A stretch of DNA of 64,000 nt from Eucommia ulmoides (Eukaryota; Streptophyta; Magnoliopsida; Garryales; Eucommiaceae). The stretch spans positions 9,921,001-9,985,000 of the forward strand of contig CM028340.1 of the NCBI GenBank assembly GCA_016647705.1, given 5' to 3'. Under the pieces are notes generated by a model, which was not told the origin of the DNA, made no database searches, and saw nothing but the letters and a program-made list of their open reading frames with translations. The position numbers and the translations under genes are program-made. Shown piece by piece: positions 46,471 to 58,286 of this stretch (the stretch's first letter is position 1; each line of letters opens with the position of its first letter).

Positions 46471-48440
46471 CTATTTTCTTAAAAAATGTCCGATAAACGT
46501 ATTCAACATTAAACTTGTTTCTCTTGAACAAGATTTGTTTTACGTTCAAATTTTTTAGGATTAAACTAAGTTTCAAGAATTGAATTTTGTCCTATTCCAC
46601 ATGTTGAAACTCTACGTTCTTTAATTGCGATAGCCATTTTAGGTCCCAAAACGGTGAAAAGATCAGTGAAAAAGAAAAATAAACAATAAAATATCAAAGA
46701 AAGAAAAAATAAGACAAATAAAAATATAAATTATAAATTTATCCCCTATTCTGTCTAATGTAACAACTAAATTAGATGGAATGACTAATTAAAACTGTAA
46801 CTAAAAGTTACAAGGTTCAAAGTGTATTGCACCAAACTTATCGGACCAAATAGAAATTGGTTAATAGCTGGATAGTAAAAAATTAGAATTTGTCCATTTT
46901 CAAATCATTATTTTTTTCTTTTTTAATTCATTACCTTAAGGCAATTGATATGATGGATGCTTCATTTAGGATAATAAAAAATCATATTTGTTGTCAATTG
47001 ATTTAAAGATAAGAAAAAAAAAATCCTACCCTTTCTTGTAATAGTTTGTATTTTCATGTGTAGTCAGATATGATTTGAATATTATGCAGTTATTGATAAA
47101 ATAATAAAAACTATTGAGTTGATTTAAAAATAATGTATGTAGACACGGGTATAACCTAGTAAATAATATATGTAGAAAAATATAAGGAAAAAAAAATTGG
47201 GCTCCTATTTCAACAAAAAATTACTTTTTAAGGACTATGTTTTTTAGCCCAATCCAAAAGTACGAAAAAATAGCTTCTACCGAATTTGCCTTTCAGTAGA
47301 AGTGAAATTTACGAAAAATTGTCAATCTGACAATACCCTAGCTTCCACCACTATATGACTGAACGAATAAAAAGCATCGAACCCTAGAACCCCAATTCCC
47401 TGTCGATTCCTGACGGTTTTCTCTCTGAACTTACCAACATTTCAATCAATTTTTCATCTCAAACCTCCCTAGATTCATACGAAAAACGTCAGTAGACAAA
47501 AATTGATTTCACAAGTGACATTCATATCGTCATTTTTTGTCGATTTCACATGAAATCCGACCAAAACCTAAGAAATTTGTCCCCAAAATTAACTATGTCA
47601 TCATTACTTACTGTCAAAGACATGCCCTAACCTACTAATCGTCAAAGACGTACCCTGACCAACTAAAAACCAGATCATGAGTTATTTTCAACATTTGTAA
47701 AGAACGAACAACAGTAAACACGCGGTCGTCAGAGAAGACGAAGATGAATATCAAAACAAAAAGATACAATCAATCCAAACATTCAAAAAAACAATGGAAC
47801 CAAAGGATTTAGCACATAAAATAAGCAAGAAAGATAATGATCAAGACTATAAAGAAGAAGTTGTACAAGAAGGTTAGTGGACTTACACTAGTCGTTATGT
47901 TCAAAATAACTATTCGTTATATTCAAAATGTTAAGTGGATATCATGTAAATATACTATTGATATAGTTTAGAACAAAGTTGAGGCAATATCTATTGATTT
48001 GTATGGTGAACAAAATTTAAGTGGATATGATCTGGAAACAAACAAATGTGTGCAGAAGTTAAGTCTTACATAGTTGTCCATATTTGAAACAAACGAAAGT
48101 TAAGTGGATATCATTTACATATCATCTGAATGAGTGTGTATCATCTGAAAAATATGTACAAATGTGTCATACATAGCAGTGCATAGTTGAAACAAACAAC
48201 AATTTAAGTACATATCATCTGAAAAACGTGAGCATATGTGTCGTACACAGTTGTGCATAGTTGAAACAAACAAATGTTAATTGGATATCATATAGATGTC
48301 ATTTGAACGTGTGCATATCATTTGAAAAATGAGTGCATAGGTGTTGTCAGCAGAGGTGTACATCATCTGAAAAGTGATAGAAAAATAGTATATATTTTGT
48401 TGTTAAAATAATTGTTTTTGCATATGAGCAATTACTACTA
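46471..48440. other. AT-rich interval with a decayed short repeat array
   Basis: No intact gene seen. 46706-46915 is the right arm of the distant inverted repeat. 47330-47480 has the look of a plant leader region (ATCGAACCCTAGAACCCC, pyrimidine-rich). 47920-48380 holds several decayed copies of TTAAGTGGATATCAT and ATCATCTGAAAA-like words about 40-110 bp apart. The interval may be the 5' part of the broken gene that follows. Confidence 0.4.
46706..46915. repeat. Right arm of inverted repeat paired with 31351-31531
   Basis: On the minus strand the order ATTAACCAATTT, CGATAAGTTTG, AGTTTTAATTAGTCATT and TTAGACAGAATAGGGG repeats that of the left arm. Confidence 0.55.
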
Positions 48441-51400
48441 ACAGTGACTTCGAAGATGTCCCAAAAAAAACGAAAACAAAGCAAACGAAAAGCTGAAAAA
48501 TAGTCTAAGACAGAAACTAGCAAAAAGCATCAGAAGTTTTACCTGCAATTTAGATCTTCGTTAAAGCTTATATACAAGCTGATGAATATCTTAACTATGA
48601 CAAAAACGCATAAGGATTGTTGTAGTGTACCTCGTTTTGGCAAATTTTTTATGTAATTTTTAAGAAGAATTTCATTTGGAGATGATAAAGAAATTGGACA
48701 ACAATATTACCCACCTACTGAAGACCTAGAATCAAGATAAAAAAACTCATTCAAAATCAAAGGCGTTTGTGTGAATTTTTGTATTTCAAATGTCTGATTG
48801 ATTTTTGGGTTGAAGTGTCGCGATAAAATCAGTAACTATTCATATAGAAAAATGGAAAGTCAGTTATTAGAAAGTATTTACAGAGATAAAAAATGATTGT
48901 ACAACAGATATAAAAAATGCAATCACGGGCTCAATACAGAGTGATAACAATGAAGATGTTCGACATGTCAATTTATTATGTCTATATATGCTAGGCACTT
49001 GTTTGCTGGCGAACAATGGATATTTTATGGCATTCGGGCTTTATAAATACATTGAAAAAATTTAAGAGATCCACAATTATGTGTGGCATAATGCAATTTA
49101 CAGCCTATTGATCACGTCGATTCAGCAAAACACTCTACAACTCGTGAATGTGAAAAGATATGTTCTTGTATTGCTGGTATTTCAATATAACTCATTTTCC
49201 ATGTCACAACCCGACCCGGACATTCGACATCTCGGGCTGGCGTGACGACACCACAACATCACCGAAAACAACCAACCATCTATATACACGATAATATGCA
49301 TACAATCAATAAACCAATATCTATAAAAGCTATACATATCTCTGCCATAGGGACACACCAGTTCCCCAAATATAATAACAATAAAATATAATACCATGAA
49401 CCCCTCACAGGTTCACCTCAAACAGCTCATCTCAACTCTGCACACGACTCCATCGTAGGACTCTACCTAGCGCCAGTAGGGGACCGACTCCTAACTGATC
49501 CACCTGCAAGTGTACTGCCTTCTTAGTAAAAATATTTTATAATAATAATAATTCATTCTACAACATCTAAATGGATCAAGCGGAAGTATATAAACATCAC
49601 ACAGCTAACAAAAATCTCCATAATATAAGCAGTGGAAATAAATCAATATATATTATATAAGTTCCATTTAAACCCATCCAGTATAAAATAATACCAATCA
49701 TCATATATAAGTAAATCACCAAATATAAGTAAAACACCACATCTCAAAACACCACACTATGATACTACTCACTGGCCAGCCATAGTGATCGTTTAACCTC
49801 ACGATCGGGAGTTGCAACGGTACCGTAACCATCCGTAAGATATGCCTTCCTAGCGGATCTAACTACGCAGATAATCACCTATCGGACGTCTTCGGAGGAC
49901 ATAATATAAATCACCACATAATATCTATCACCACCTGCCGGACCACCCTCCGGACATGACATAAACTATGGTATAGTCAACTCAATAATATCATCATCAA
50001 ATCACAAGTCAATATCCATCTGCCGGACCACCCTCCGGACAGACCATAATATAAATCACCACCTCATCAATATCGTCAAAATCACCAACCTTAAAATCCG
50101 AAAATCATATTTTTCACCTTTGTTTGGAAATCGTCTAATTTCAACGAAACCACTTTTTTCCTTTATTTTTATTTCGAAAACCAAATATTATCCACTCTCT
50201 TTTAAAACCACCAAAACCAACGAAAATCATTTTTTGACTTTCTTTAAAAACCCACGTAATTTAATGAAAATCCATTTTCCCCAACTCACCCAAATCTTAA
50301 CAATTTATTTAAATCTTTATTTTTAAAAACCAATGCAATTCCCCGAAAATTCATTTTACCAACTCACCCCAAAAACCTGCTTGATCCATATTATTTATAA
50401 TATCATACATTGGAAGTAAACACATATTTCATCATATATATTGATGAGGGTATTTTTAGGCACCTCTGAGTCAGCACTTGAGACCCTGTCACGTGTCAAC
50501 CCTCGTAATGACAGGGACGTATTCCGAAATCCACAACGCCACGTTGGAGCATACACCGACTACGGTTCCTCCCTGGAATCTCATTTACACCCAGGGAGGA
50601 GCGAGGAGCCCCGTAAGGATGTGCCGCTCTGAGCTCTACGCCGTGCCCTCAGCGATCAGTTTCAGGGACTCAGTCGATCACCTCGACCGACTCTCATTTT
50701 CACCTTGTTTCTTCTCCAGGGTTCCACGGATCTCTGCGCTCCTTCACTAGCTCATCGCCACAGGCTTGTCAAAAGCCCGCAGGCTTCGCCAAATGGGCCC
50801 AAAAGCCCAAGCCCAACGATTATCTCCTAAACGTCTCAGATTATCGGCTAAACACAGGGTTTAGACTACTTAACCGTGTTTAGACCCGACTAATCATCTT
50901 CAACGCCTATATATATCGGGGGCTATGTAAGCCCGAGGTACGCTGGAATGACTGACATGACGTGCGAGTTCATTTGTTTCCTTACTATATTCTGTACCTT
51001 TTCTCTCTGAGCACTAATTACCACGCCGGAGGGGCTTCACCGGGATAAACGCCGATCTGAGCCTTCTGCAGGTACACTCCCTGAGGAGCAAGACTTTGGA
51101 CACAGCAGGTCAGTCCTCCCAAGACCCAGCACAGCTCGCTCGAGGACTTTTCAATCGACGACTCGACCTCAGCAAGATGACCCACCTGTCATCCGACTGG
51201 ACCATACTCGAGGTGTGTACTAGTTTTATGCACCAATAGTTTGGCGCCGTCTGTGGGAACCGAGCAAAAAGCCTTCATTTGATCATTGCTCTCTGCTCAA
51301 CTGAGTTTGAGTAATCACAAGGTCCAGTTAGATAAACACAAAACAGAAGAACGGGAAGACATGTCGAACAATCCAAGCGCATACTCCCTAACTCCCACCA

Positions 51401-51983
51401 ACGAGGATAACTGCCCCCCATGGTCAGACAAGACCGTCAACTCTGCCACCTGGGGCTGCGGGACAGACCTCAAGAGCTATGGAGGCATATCGGGTTGATC
51501 TCCTTGAACGCTAAATACAAGAGTTCAAGTCAAATATACAACTCCTCCTCGCGTGCCTACTACTAACCCCCGTCCAAGGAAAACCGTCTCTCTAGATTGC
51601 AGGGCCCGAGGAGTGACCCCAAGATCACAATGCTCGTGTGGAATCTTCAAATGGGCTTGTGCCCGAAGGTCGACCTCCACCTTGCCATACTGGGGCTACC
51701 GGACTGGAGAGCCCCCCCGACCACGTCAAGACCCTGTTCTCCACGAAGACATGGTGCCAGGGATTGACCAGGGCTACTCTTGGGCTCAGCTTCCCAGCCA
51801 CGCGGTAAGATCCGACCTGAAGGCCCATCGTGGGTAGGGCCAGGCGCCTACCTACCACCCTCTCACCACCACGGCGTTCGAGCAGTGGCCAACTGTGAGT
51901 ATGCAACTCAAAGGCGGAGACGAGTAGCCCTCCATCCTACTAAAGATGGAGACGAGTGCCTTCCAACCTATCTCCAGCAACGG

Positions 51984-52290
51984 CGCTCCGACCCCTTGAG
52001 TCATGGATGATTCTCCAGATCTGTATCCCGACTCTCGACGTTGTGAGTAATTCTCCACGGTTACATTCCGACCTCCTGAGTCACATCTTGGCTCCGGCGT
52101 CGCGAGTGATTCTCCACGGCTGCATTCTGACCTCCTGAGTTGTGTCCCAACTCTCGGTGTCGCGAATGATTCTCCTCAGTGGTACTCTGACCTCCTGAGT
52201 CGCGGATAATTCTCCAAATTAACATCCCGACTCTCGGCGTCACGAGTAACTCTCCATAAGTCTCATCCTGGCGCTCAGTGTCGAGGGTGA
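51984..52290. repeat. Minisatellite, units of about 30/60 bp
   Basis: Alternating CGACTCTCGGCGTCGCGAGT and GACCTCCTGAGT phrases joined by GATTCTCC recur about five times inside the gypsy-like element. Confidence 0.75.
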
Positions 52291-53337
52291 CAACCAGACC
52301 CTCTCCGGAAGTCAATAGTCCATACCCGGGGACAGACTTAGGTCATCCACCAAGGGCGGGGCATTGATTGGGTCTAAGGGCCTGCAGCCAAGTACCTCTC
52401 CCTACCAGTCGACTATGAGTTCGACATTTTAAAAGGAAAGGTGCTCCTGCATGGACTAAATGGAGATAACTTGAAAGGGTTCTTGAATGAGCCTGACTAC
52501 GGAGAACTCCCCGATGACCGGCCACAAGAGTCCAACCACCGTGTTGCGCTCCTGTGGACCGAGAGGATCAGCTACCCATGGGAAACCCTACTCCTAAGTT
52601 CACAACACGATTTCCTTACAATCAGCTCGTGTCCCGAACTGGGGGGCTAGTGGACTATGGTCCTGGACAGAGACGAGAAGTTCTTGAAGTTTTTGTAAAC
52701 TTTTCAAAATCTTACAACTCTAAAAACTATGCTAGGCAAAGAATGACTTGGCGAAAACATTGAGAGAAAGGAGTAGACTCTGAAGTACCCTGGTAATGCC
52801 GCTTAAAAGCTTACACGCTCGCGCGCAGAAAAACAGGAATAAGCCAAAAAGAGTCTACAAAATCCTAAGTCCTGAAAAGGCAATGATTCGAGCTTAGTCC
52901 TCTCTACCCTCGTTGTGAGGGGCGTTCGTGCGAGGGGAAGTGGCGTCTATCTCGCCCTCCTCATCCCCCTCGTCAACACTCTCCTCCTCGGCATCCCTCT
53001 ACTCGGCGCTTGTGTGCGTGGCACCGTCTGGGACATCGGCCTCGGTGTCCCATATCCAGAACTATCAAGTTTGACGGGTACTACCCTGTCGCGCTACTCC
53101 TAGCCGGCATGGTCCGGGTAGCGACGGACACCGCCCTACCGTGCTACTCCTAGCCGGTAGGGTCCAGTGACGACCTTATCCAAGAACGTCGTCCAGGAAT
53201 GTCGTCTAGAGATTTCACCACATCTCCCCGAGCCGGTGTCGTCTAATCCGGCTCCCCCTGTTCTGCCGTGCTACCTTAGGCCGACTGGGTGCAGATGAGA
53301 GTCTATCCCAAATTCTCCCCTAAAAAAAATTCATAAG

Positions 53338-53340
<3 letters not shown>

Positions 53341-53373
<33 letters not shown>
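53341..53373. repeat. (TA)n microsatellite
   Basis: An uninterrupted TA run of about 32 bp in the internal region of the gypsy-like element. Confidence 0.9.
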
Positions 53374-53375
<2 letters not shown>

Positions 53376-53454
53376 AAATTAAAAAAAAAAAGTGGAAAGG
53401 GGCAAGCCAAGGGGCTTGCCCCCTTGGGGCTGCGCCCCACTTTGGGGGCGTAGT

Positions 53455-53700
53455 CCCCAGGGCACTGGTGTTACCAGCGCCCACAGTGGGCCCTGGTGAC
53501 ACCAGTGCCCAGCGCTGTCCCCAGCGCCCGAATTGGGCGCTGGTTAGACCAGCGCCTAGTTGGGCGCTGCTGGTTAGACTAGCGCCCAGTTGGGCGCTGG
53601 GGACAACTCGGTGCCCACTTCTGTGGGCGCTGGTCCCAGCGCCCAGCATAAGTGGGTGCTGTCCCCAGCCCCACCTGGGCGCTGGTCAACCCGGCTGGGC
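53455..53700. repeat. GC-rich block of CAGCGCCCA/TGGGCGCTG inverted motifs
   Basis: The 9-mer TGGGCGCTG and its complement alternate about ten times, forming many overlapping potential hairpins. Long open frames on both strands here come from this repetition and are not proteins. Confidence 0.75.
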
Positions 53701-53832
53701 CGTCGCCCAGTGCACGGCGGCAGTCGGCGAGCTCCCGGCCACTCGTCGTGTGCCCGCCACCCTGTGGTTCACTTTTAGTTTTTTCGCGCTGAACGTCGTC
53801 CATGCTCAGGGCTTGTTCACGGTGAACGTGTG

Positions 53833-54312
53833 TCGCCCTGAAATTCAAAAAAATTCGAGGCCGCCCTGCCGTGCTACCTGACCCCGGACCTCGGCGATAT
53901 GGGAACTTATTTCTAATTAGCTCCTCTAAAAAAGTTAAACTCCTGGAAAATTGTCGCCATGAAATCTAAAATATTCGGGATCGCCCTACCGTGCTACCTA
54001 ACCCCGGACCCCGGCGATATGCGAGCGTATTTCAAATTAGCTACTCTAAAAAAGTTAAACTCTTGGAAAATTATCACTGTGAAATTGAAAAAATTTGGGG
54101 TCGCCCTGCCGTGCTACCTGACCCCGGACCTCGGCCATAGGGGAGCGTATTGAAAATTAACTCATCTAAAAAATTTCAACTCTTGAAAAATTGCCGTCCT
54201 GAAAATCGAAGAAATTCGGGACCGCCCTGCCGTGCTACTTGACCCCGGACCTCGACCATGTGGAGGCCTATTTCGAATAAGCTCCTCACGAAAAAATGAA
54301 CTCTTGAAAAAG
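53833..54312. repeat. Four tandem copies of a 120-bp unit
   Basis: The phrase GCCGTGCTACCTGACCCCGG occurs at the same phase near 53868, 53988, 54108 and 54228, an exact 120-bp period. AT-rich linkers (AAAAAGTTAAACTC) alternate with it. Half-units of GTGCTACTCCTAGCCGG also occur at 53090-53170. The block lies just before the polypurine tract. Confidence 0.85.
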
Positions 54313-56513
54313 TGTCGATCAGAGGTGTTTCTCGCAATCCAAAGTCTCCAGGACGCCCGTTTCAGCCGAGAATTGATATCCCTGACCGTCTCGCTTCCCT
54401 CGTCGCACAGGGCTAGAGGGGCTACTGATGAGGGTATTTTTGGGCACCTCTGAGTCGGCACTTGAGACCCTGCCACATGTCAACCCTCGCAATGACAGGG
54501 ACGTATTCCGGAATCTACAACGCCATGTTGGAGCATACACCGACTACGGTTCCTCCCTGGAATCTCATTTACACCCAGGGAGGAGTGAGGAGCACCGTAA
54601 GGACGTGCCACTCTGAGCTCTACACCGTGCCCTCAGCGATCAGTTTCAGGGACTCAGTCGCTCACCTCGACCGACTCTCATTTTCACCTTGTTTCTTCTC
54701 CAGCGTTCCACGGATCTCTGCGCTCCTTCACTAGCTCATCGCCACAGGCTTGTCAAAAGCCCACAGGCTTCGCCAAATGGGCCCAAAAGCCCAAGCCCAA
54801 CGATTATCTCCTAAACGTCTCGGATTATCGGCTAAACACAGGGTTTCGACTACTTAACTGTGTTTAGACCCGACTAATCATCTCCAACGCCTATATATAT
54901 CGGGGGCTATGTAAGCACGAGGTACGCTGGAATGACTGACATGACGTGCGAGTTCATTTGTTTCCTTACTATATTCTGTACCTTTTCTCTCTGAGCACTG
55001 ATTACCACGCCGGAGGGGCTTCACCGGGATAAACCCCGATCTGAGCCTTCTGTAGGTACACTCCCTGAGGAGCAGGACTCTGGACACAGCAGGTCAGTCC
55101 TCCCAGGACCCAGCACAGCTCGCTCGAGGACTTTTCAATCGACGACTCCACCTCAGCAAGAGGACCCACCTGTCATCCGACTGGACCATACTCGAGGTGT
55201 GCACCAGTTTTATGCACCAACATATATATATATATATAAATAGTTTGGCAAGAAGACAGTACACTTACATCGATATCCGCTTTCGTAAACTTTAACCGAC
55301 TATCCCCTATCCGAACTCCAGTGCCTGCGAACCTAACGGTGACAGAGTCTAAATTAATATTTTTATATAAAAACATACTAATCACGCCATGAAATCCTAA
55401 TCTACTTAATTTTCTATTTCCCATCTTTTATTACGAAATATAACTATGCAACTAGTATCGCTTCGTTACGGTTTACGAAATAAACTTTATTCATGCGAAC
55501 ACATAACGCTAATTTCAACGATAATGATAATATGTATTTGATATTGAGACAATTAAATGTATTTATAAAAGAAATGCGAAATTCTACCTTCCTCGAATTT
55601 TTCACCAGCCCGAGATTGGATTTATATTTTTCGTGGGGTGGTTTGTGAAATTTCTCCATTTTCCTTTCTTCTTCCATTTTCTTTTCTTTTTCTCCTTTAT
55701 TTCCCACGCTCCTTTTTCCCGCTTGTGTAACTGTTTCTGTTCAACTGCCACTGCTGCGGTGAAGTCCCCACCGCTGCGGCGAATCGACCAGACACTACTC
55801 CCAGAAGTTTTACCACCGGGGTGACGAAATTTTCTCCGCGGCAAACGCCTGAGATTTCTTCTCTATTTTTTTGCTTTTCAGCCGCTTTTCTCTCTCTCTC
55901 TCTCTCTCCCTCTCTCTTTGCTTACCGAAATCGACGATCACCACCCTCACCTATAACCAACAAAATCCTACACCATAGACCAAATACACATACACAAACA
56001 CGGCACCACCGCCACCGACGATAAGCTCTCTCTCTCTCTCTTTTCGTTTTTTGCTTTTGCTCTGGGACTCGTCGCTGACCGACCTTGCTCCGATCACGCC
56101 ACACATCCACGAAGACATAACACTCACAACGCCAAACGGAACACACACCCAAAACAGATACCCACTTGCTCTCTCTCTCTCTAACATTCCGGCCGGCGAC
56201 ACCTACTCCACCGACGACCCATCCACGGGCCGATCACACACACAGACCCAACATTGAAAAACACACACGAACACACTGCAATACACATACACCTAAGATC
56301 ACTACCAGATCGCCTCCTCTCTCTCTCTCTCTCTCTCTTTCCCGTTTTCTTTTTCTCTCTCTTCTCTCTGAATTTTTCTGATCGCTTATTCTCTCACATG
56401 CGTGTGTGTATGACTGTATATGTATATATATGTGTGTGTGTGTGAAAAATCGAGCCACCCACTCCCCTTTTCTCTGTCTTCTCAATCATTCGGCTAAGCT
56501 CACTCTACACGCA

Positions 56514-56517
<4 letters not shown>

Positions 56518-56584
<67 letters not shown>
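56518..56584. repeat. (TA)n microsatellite, about 66 bp
   Basis: The longest uninterrupted dinucleotide run in the window, within the long LTR near its transcription-start side. Confidence 0.95.
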
Positions 56585-56589
<5 letters not shown>

Positions 56590-58025
56590 CTTTGTTTTGA
56601 TTACACTAACCTCTCTTCTTTTTAGTTAGGATATTAATTAAACCCATTCTAAATTTTAATGTTTATATAAATTATAATTTGACCCCTAAATTTTAAATCC
56701 TACAATAATTGACACGATCTACCCCGTTATATCCAAAATATTTTAAAATACAACTAAAATTATACGTATATCAAAGATCGGGGTCTTACATTCCATTTTG
56801 AAATGTCCACTTAATGTTAATAACCAAATAATTGAATAATTACTAATCAACTGTCAAATTTGTCAAGTATTGGTTTTGCGAACATTTCAATGTTATAGAG
56901 GAAAACAACAAGGAGGCATACCCAAGGTTTGTGAAATGGTCCAAATTGACAATGGACATGTTGAAAAACGTCCTGAATGTTAGCAAACAACATGGTTTAT
57001 ATATTAGGGTAAGTGGAAATCTATATGGTATTAGTCAAATATTTTTTTCTTAAATTATATTAACTCAAAAAAAGAAAGGTTAATCCAAACAACCAAAAAA
57101 TAATAAGAAATGAGACAAAACTGATAACACATGTTGACGATTTGAAGAAGAAACGTGTTGGAAAAGGAGAGATGGCATAGATCTGAAGAAAAAAAAAATG
57201 AAGAACATTCTTGGAGTGAGGAAAATGAAAATAATGAAGGTCAAGCCGAACTTGCAAATGATAAAGGTTAAGCCGAACCTGAGACTATGGCGACCCCTCA
57301 TAGTACTTAGTTCATTCATGACATTTCAAACAACCTGAATCAGATGAATACACCTGATTTCGCTTATTTCAGTCGAAGTGCATCAACAAGTGGAAATCAA
57401 GAAAGTGAATTCGTAAAGGCAAACGATAAACTATAGGCAAAAATTGCTTGATCAGAGTGTAAGAATGCAAAGCAGAAAGAGAAAAATCGGAAGCTCAAAG
57501 CAAAAAAGAAGACAAGGGGAAAGAAAATTGCAAAGTTAAAACTAGAATTGGTTGAACTAAAAAAGGCGAGTCATCAGCCAAAAAGAAATGACCAAAAAAT
57601 TAGAGAATCAGCAGAATAGATGACTCAACAAAAGGAATAAATGGATAAGAAGTTACAAAATTTGAGGCTACTTTTAGCTAAAAATGACAAAGACCTAAAA
57701 GTGCCGAAAAAGAGTCCTACATCTCCTGCACAAGCACCTGAAGCTGAAGAAGAAATTGAACAAGGTCAGAAAGATATCCACTTAGAGATGGAAACAGAGA
57801 AACATGAAGGAAAAAAAATCAATTGAAAAAGCAGCAGAAAGCTCAATGGTTAAGAGGATTAAACAAAAAGACAGCACATAAAATATAAAAGCTAAATAAT
57901 TTTGAATATCTAGACATAAAAATAGCCAGAAAGGGTAAAGAAAAACAACAACATATGGTCTATCTCAATGATAGGTGTGATTTACCTACGTATTTCCAAA
58001 CCAAATTAAGTTAGTTTTCGTGCGT

Positions 58026-58286
58026 CACCATACGTCCGTCGCTGCCGGCCACCACCGCCGTCGCCTGCGTCCGGCCGTCCGGCCACCGTCTGACACCACC
58101 GCCGCCATCGTCCGGCTACCGCCAACCACTGCCAAACACAAAAAAAAAATAGTTTTAGGATAAAATCGTTACCAAACACATTTTGTTCTCAGCACAAAAC
58201 AAAAATTGTCGTTACCAAATGCAATTTTGTTCCCAAACCCATTCTAGTTGGGTTCAGAAAAGTGGGAACACTAACCAAACGCCACC
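58026..58286 (-). mobile_element. Truncated Tourist-like MITE in the 5'LTR
   Basis: The right end (reverse complement GGTGGCGTTTGGTTAGTG) followed by TAA, and a GC-rich CCGCC/GGCCGTCC core, match the MITE at 32386-32984 in inverted orientation. The outer half is missing. Comparison with the 3'LTR shows that a deletion removed that half together with about 550 bp of LTR. Confidence 0.75.

Larger units (their letters stand above)
50442..55212 (+). mobile_element. Gypsy-like LTR retrotransposon, non-autonomous fossil
   Basis: 5'LTR 50442-51238 and 3'LTR 54426-55212, TSD TATAT (50437-50441, 55213-55217). A primer-site region TTTGGCGCCGTCTGTGGGAA follows the 5'LTR, and a purine-rich tract (AGAGGGGC) precedes the 3'LTR, both familiar from plant gypsy elements of the Tat group. 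The internal 3.2 kb shows at most a gag-like start near 51361 and is otherwise made of tandem repeats. The LTRs are about 95% alike by eye, differing mainly by C/T and G/A changes, so it is the youngest-looking insertion of its nest. Broken. Confidence 0.8.
49202..56790 (-). mobile_element. Long gypsy-type LTR (probably solo), interrupted
   Basis: On the minus strand it starts TGTAAGACCCC (56790) and ends GGGTTGTGACA (49202), flanked by the exact TSD TTCCA (49197-49201, 56791-56795). Without the nested element it is about 2.8 kb: 49202-50441 plus 55218-56790. It is related to the LTRs at 34584, 36897 and 41822, and holds ACCGCTGCGGCG boxes at about 55755-55815. No internal coding region is visible, so a solo LTR is the simplest reading. 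Alternatively it is an internally deleted element. The open frames within it are microsatellite-driven. Confidence 0.75.

Noticed and set aside
50441-50750. Pairs of open frames repeated at 54428-54734
   Set aside because: Both lie in the two LTRs of the same element, and duplication by LTR structure explains them.
53320-53881. Long overlapping open frames on both strands in GC-rich DNA
   Set aside because: They come from the alternating GGGCGCTG/CAGCGCCC repeats in a retrotransposon interior; composition is repetitive and no protein family is recognisable.
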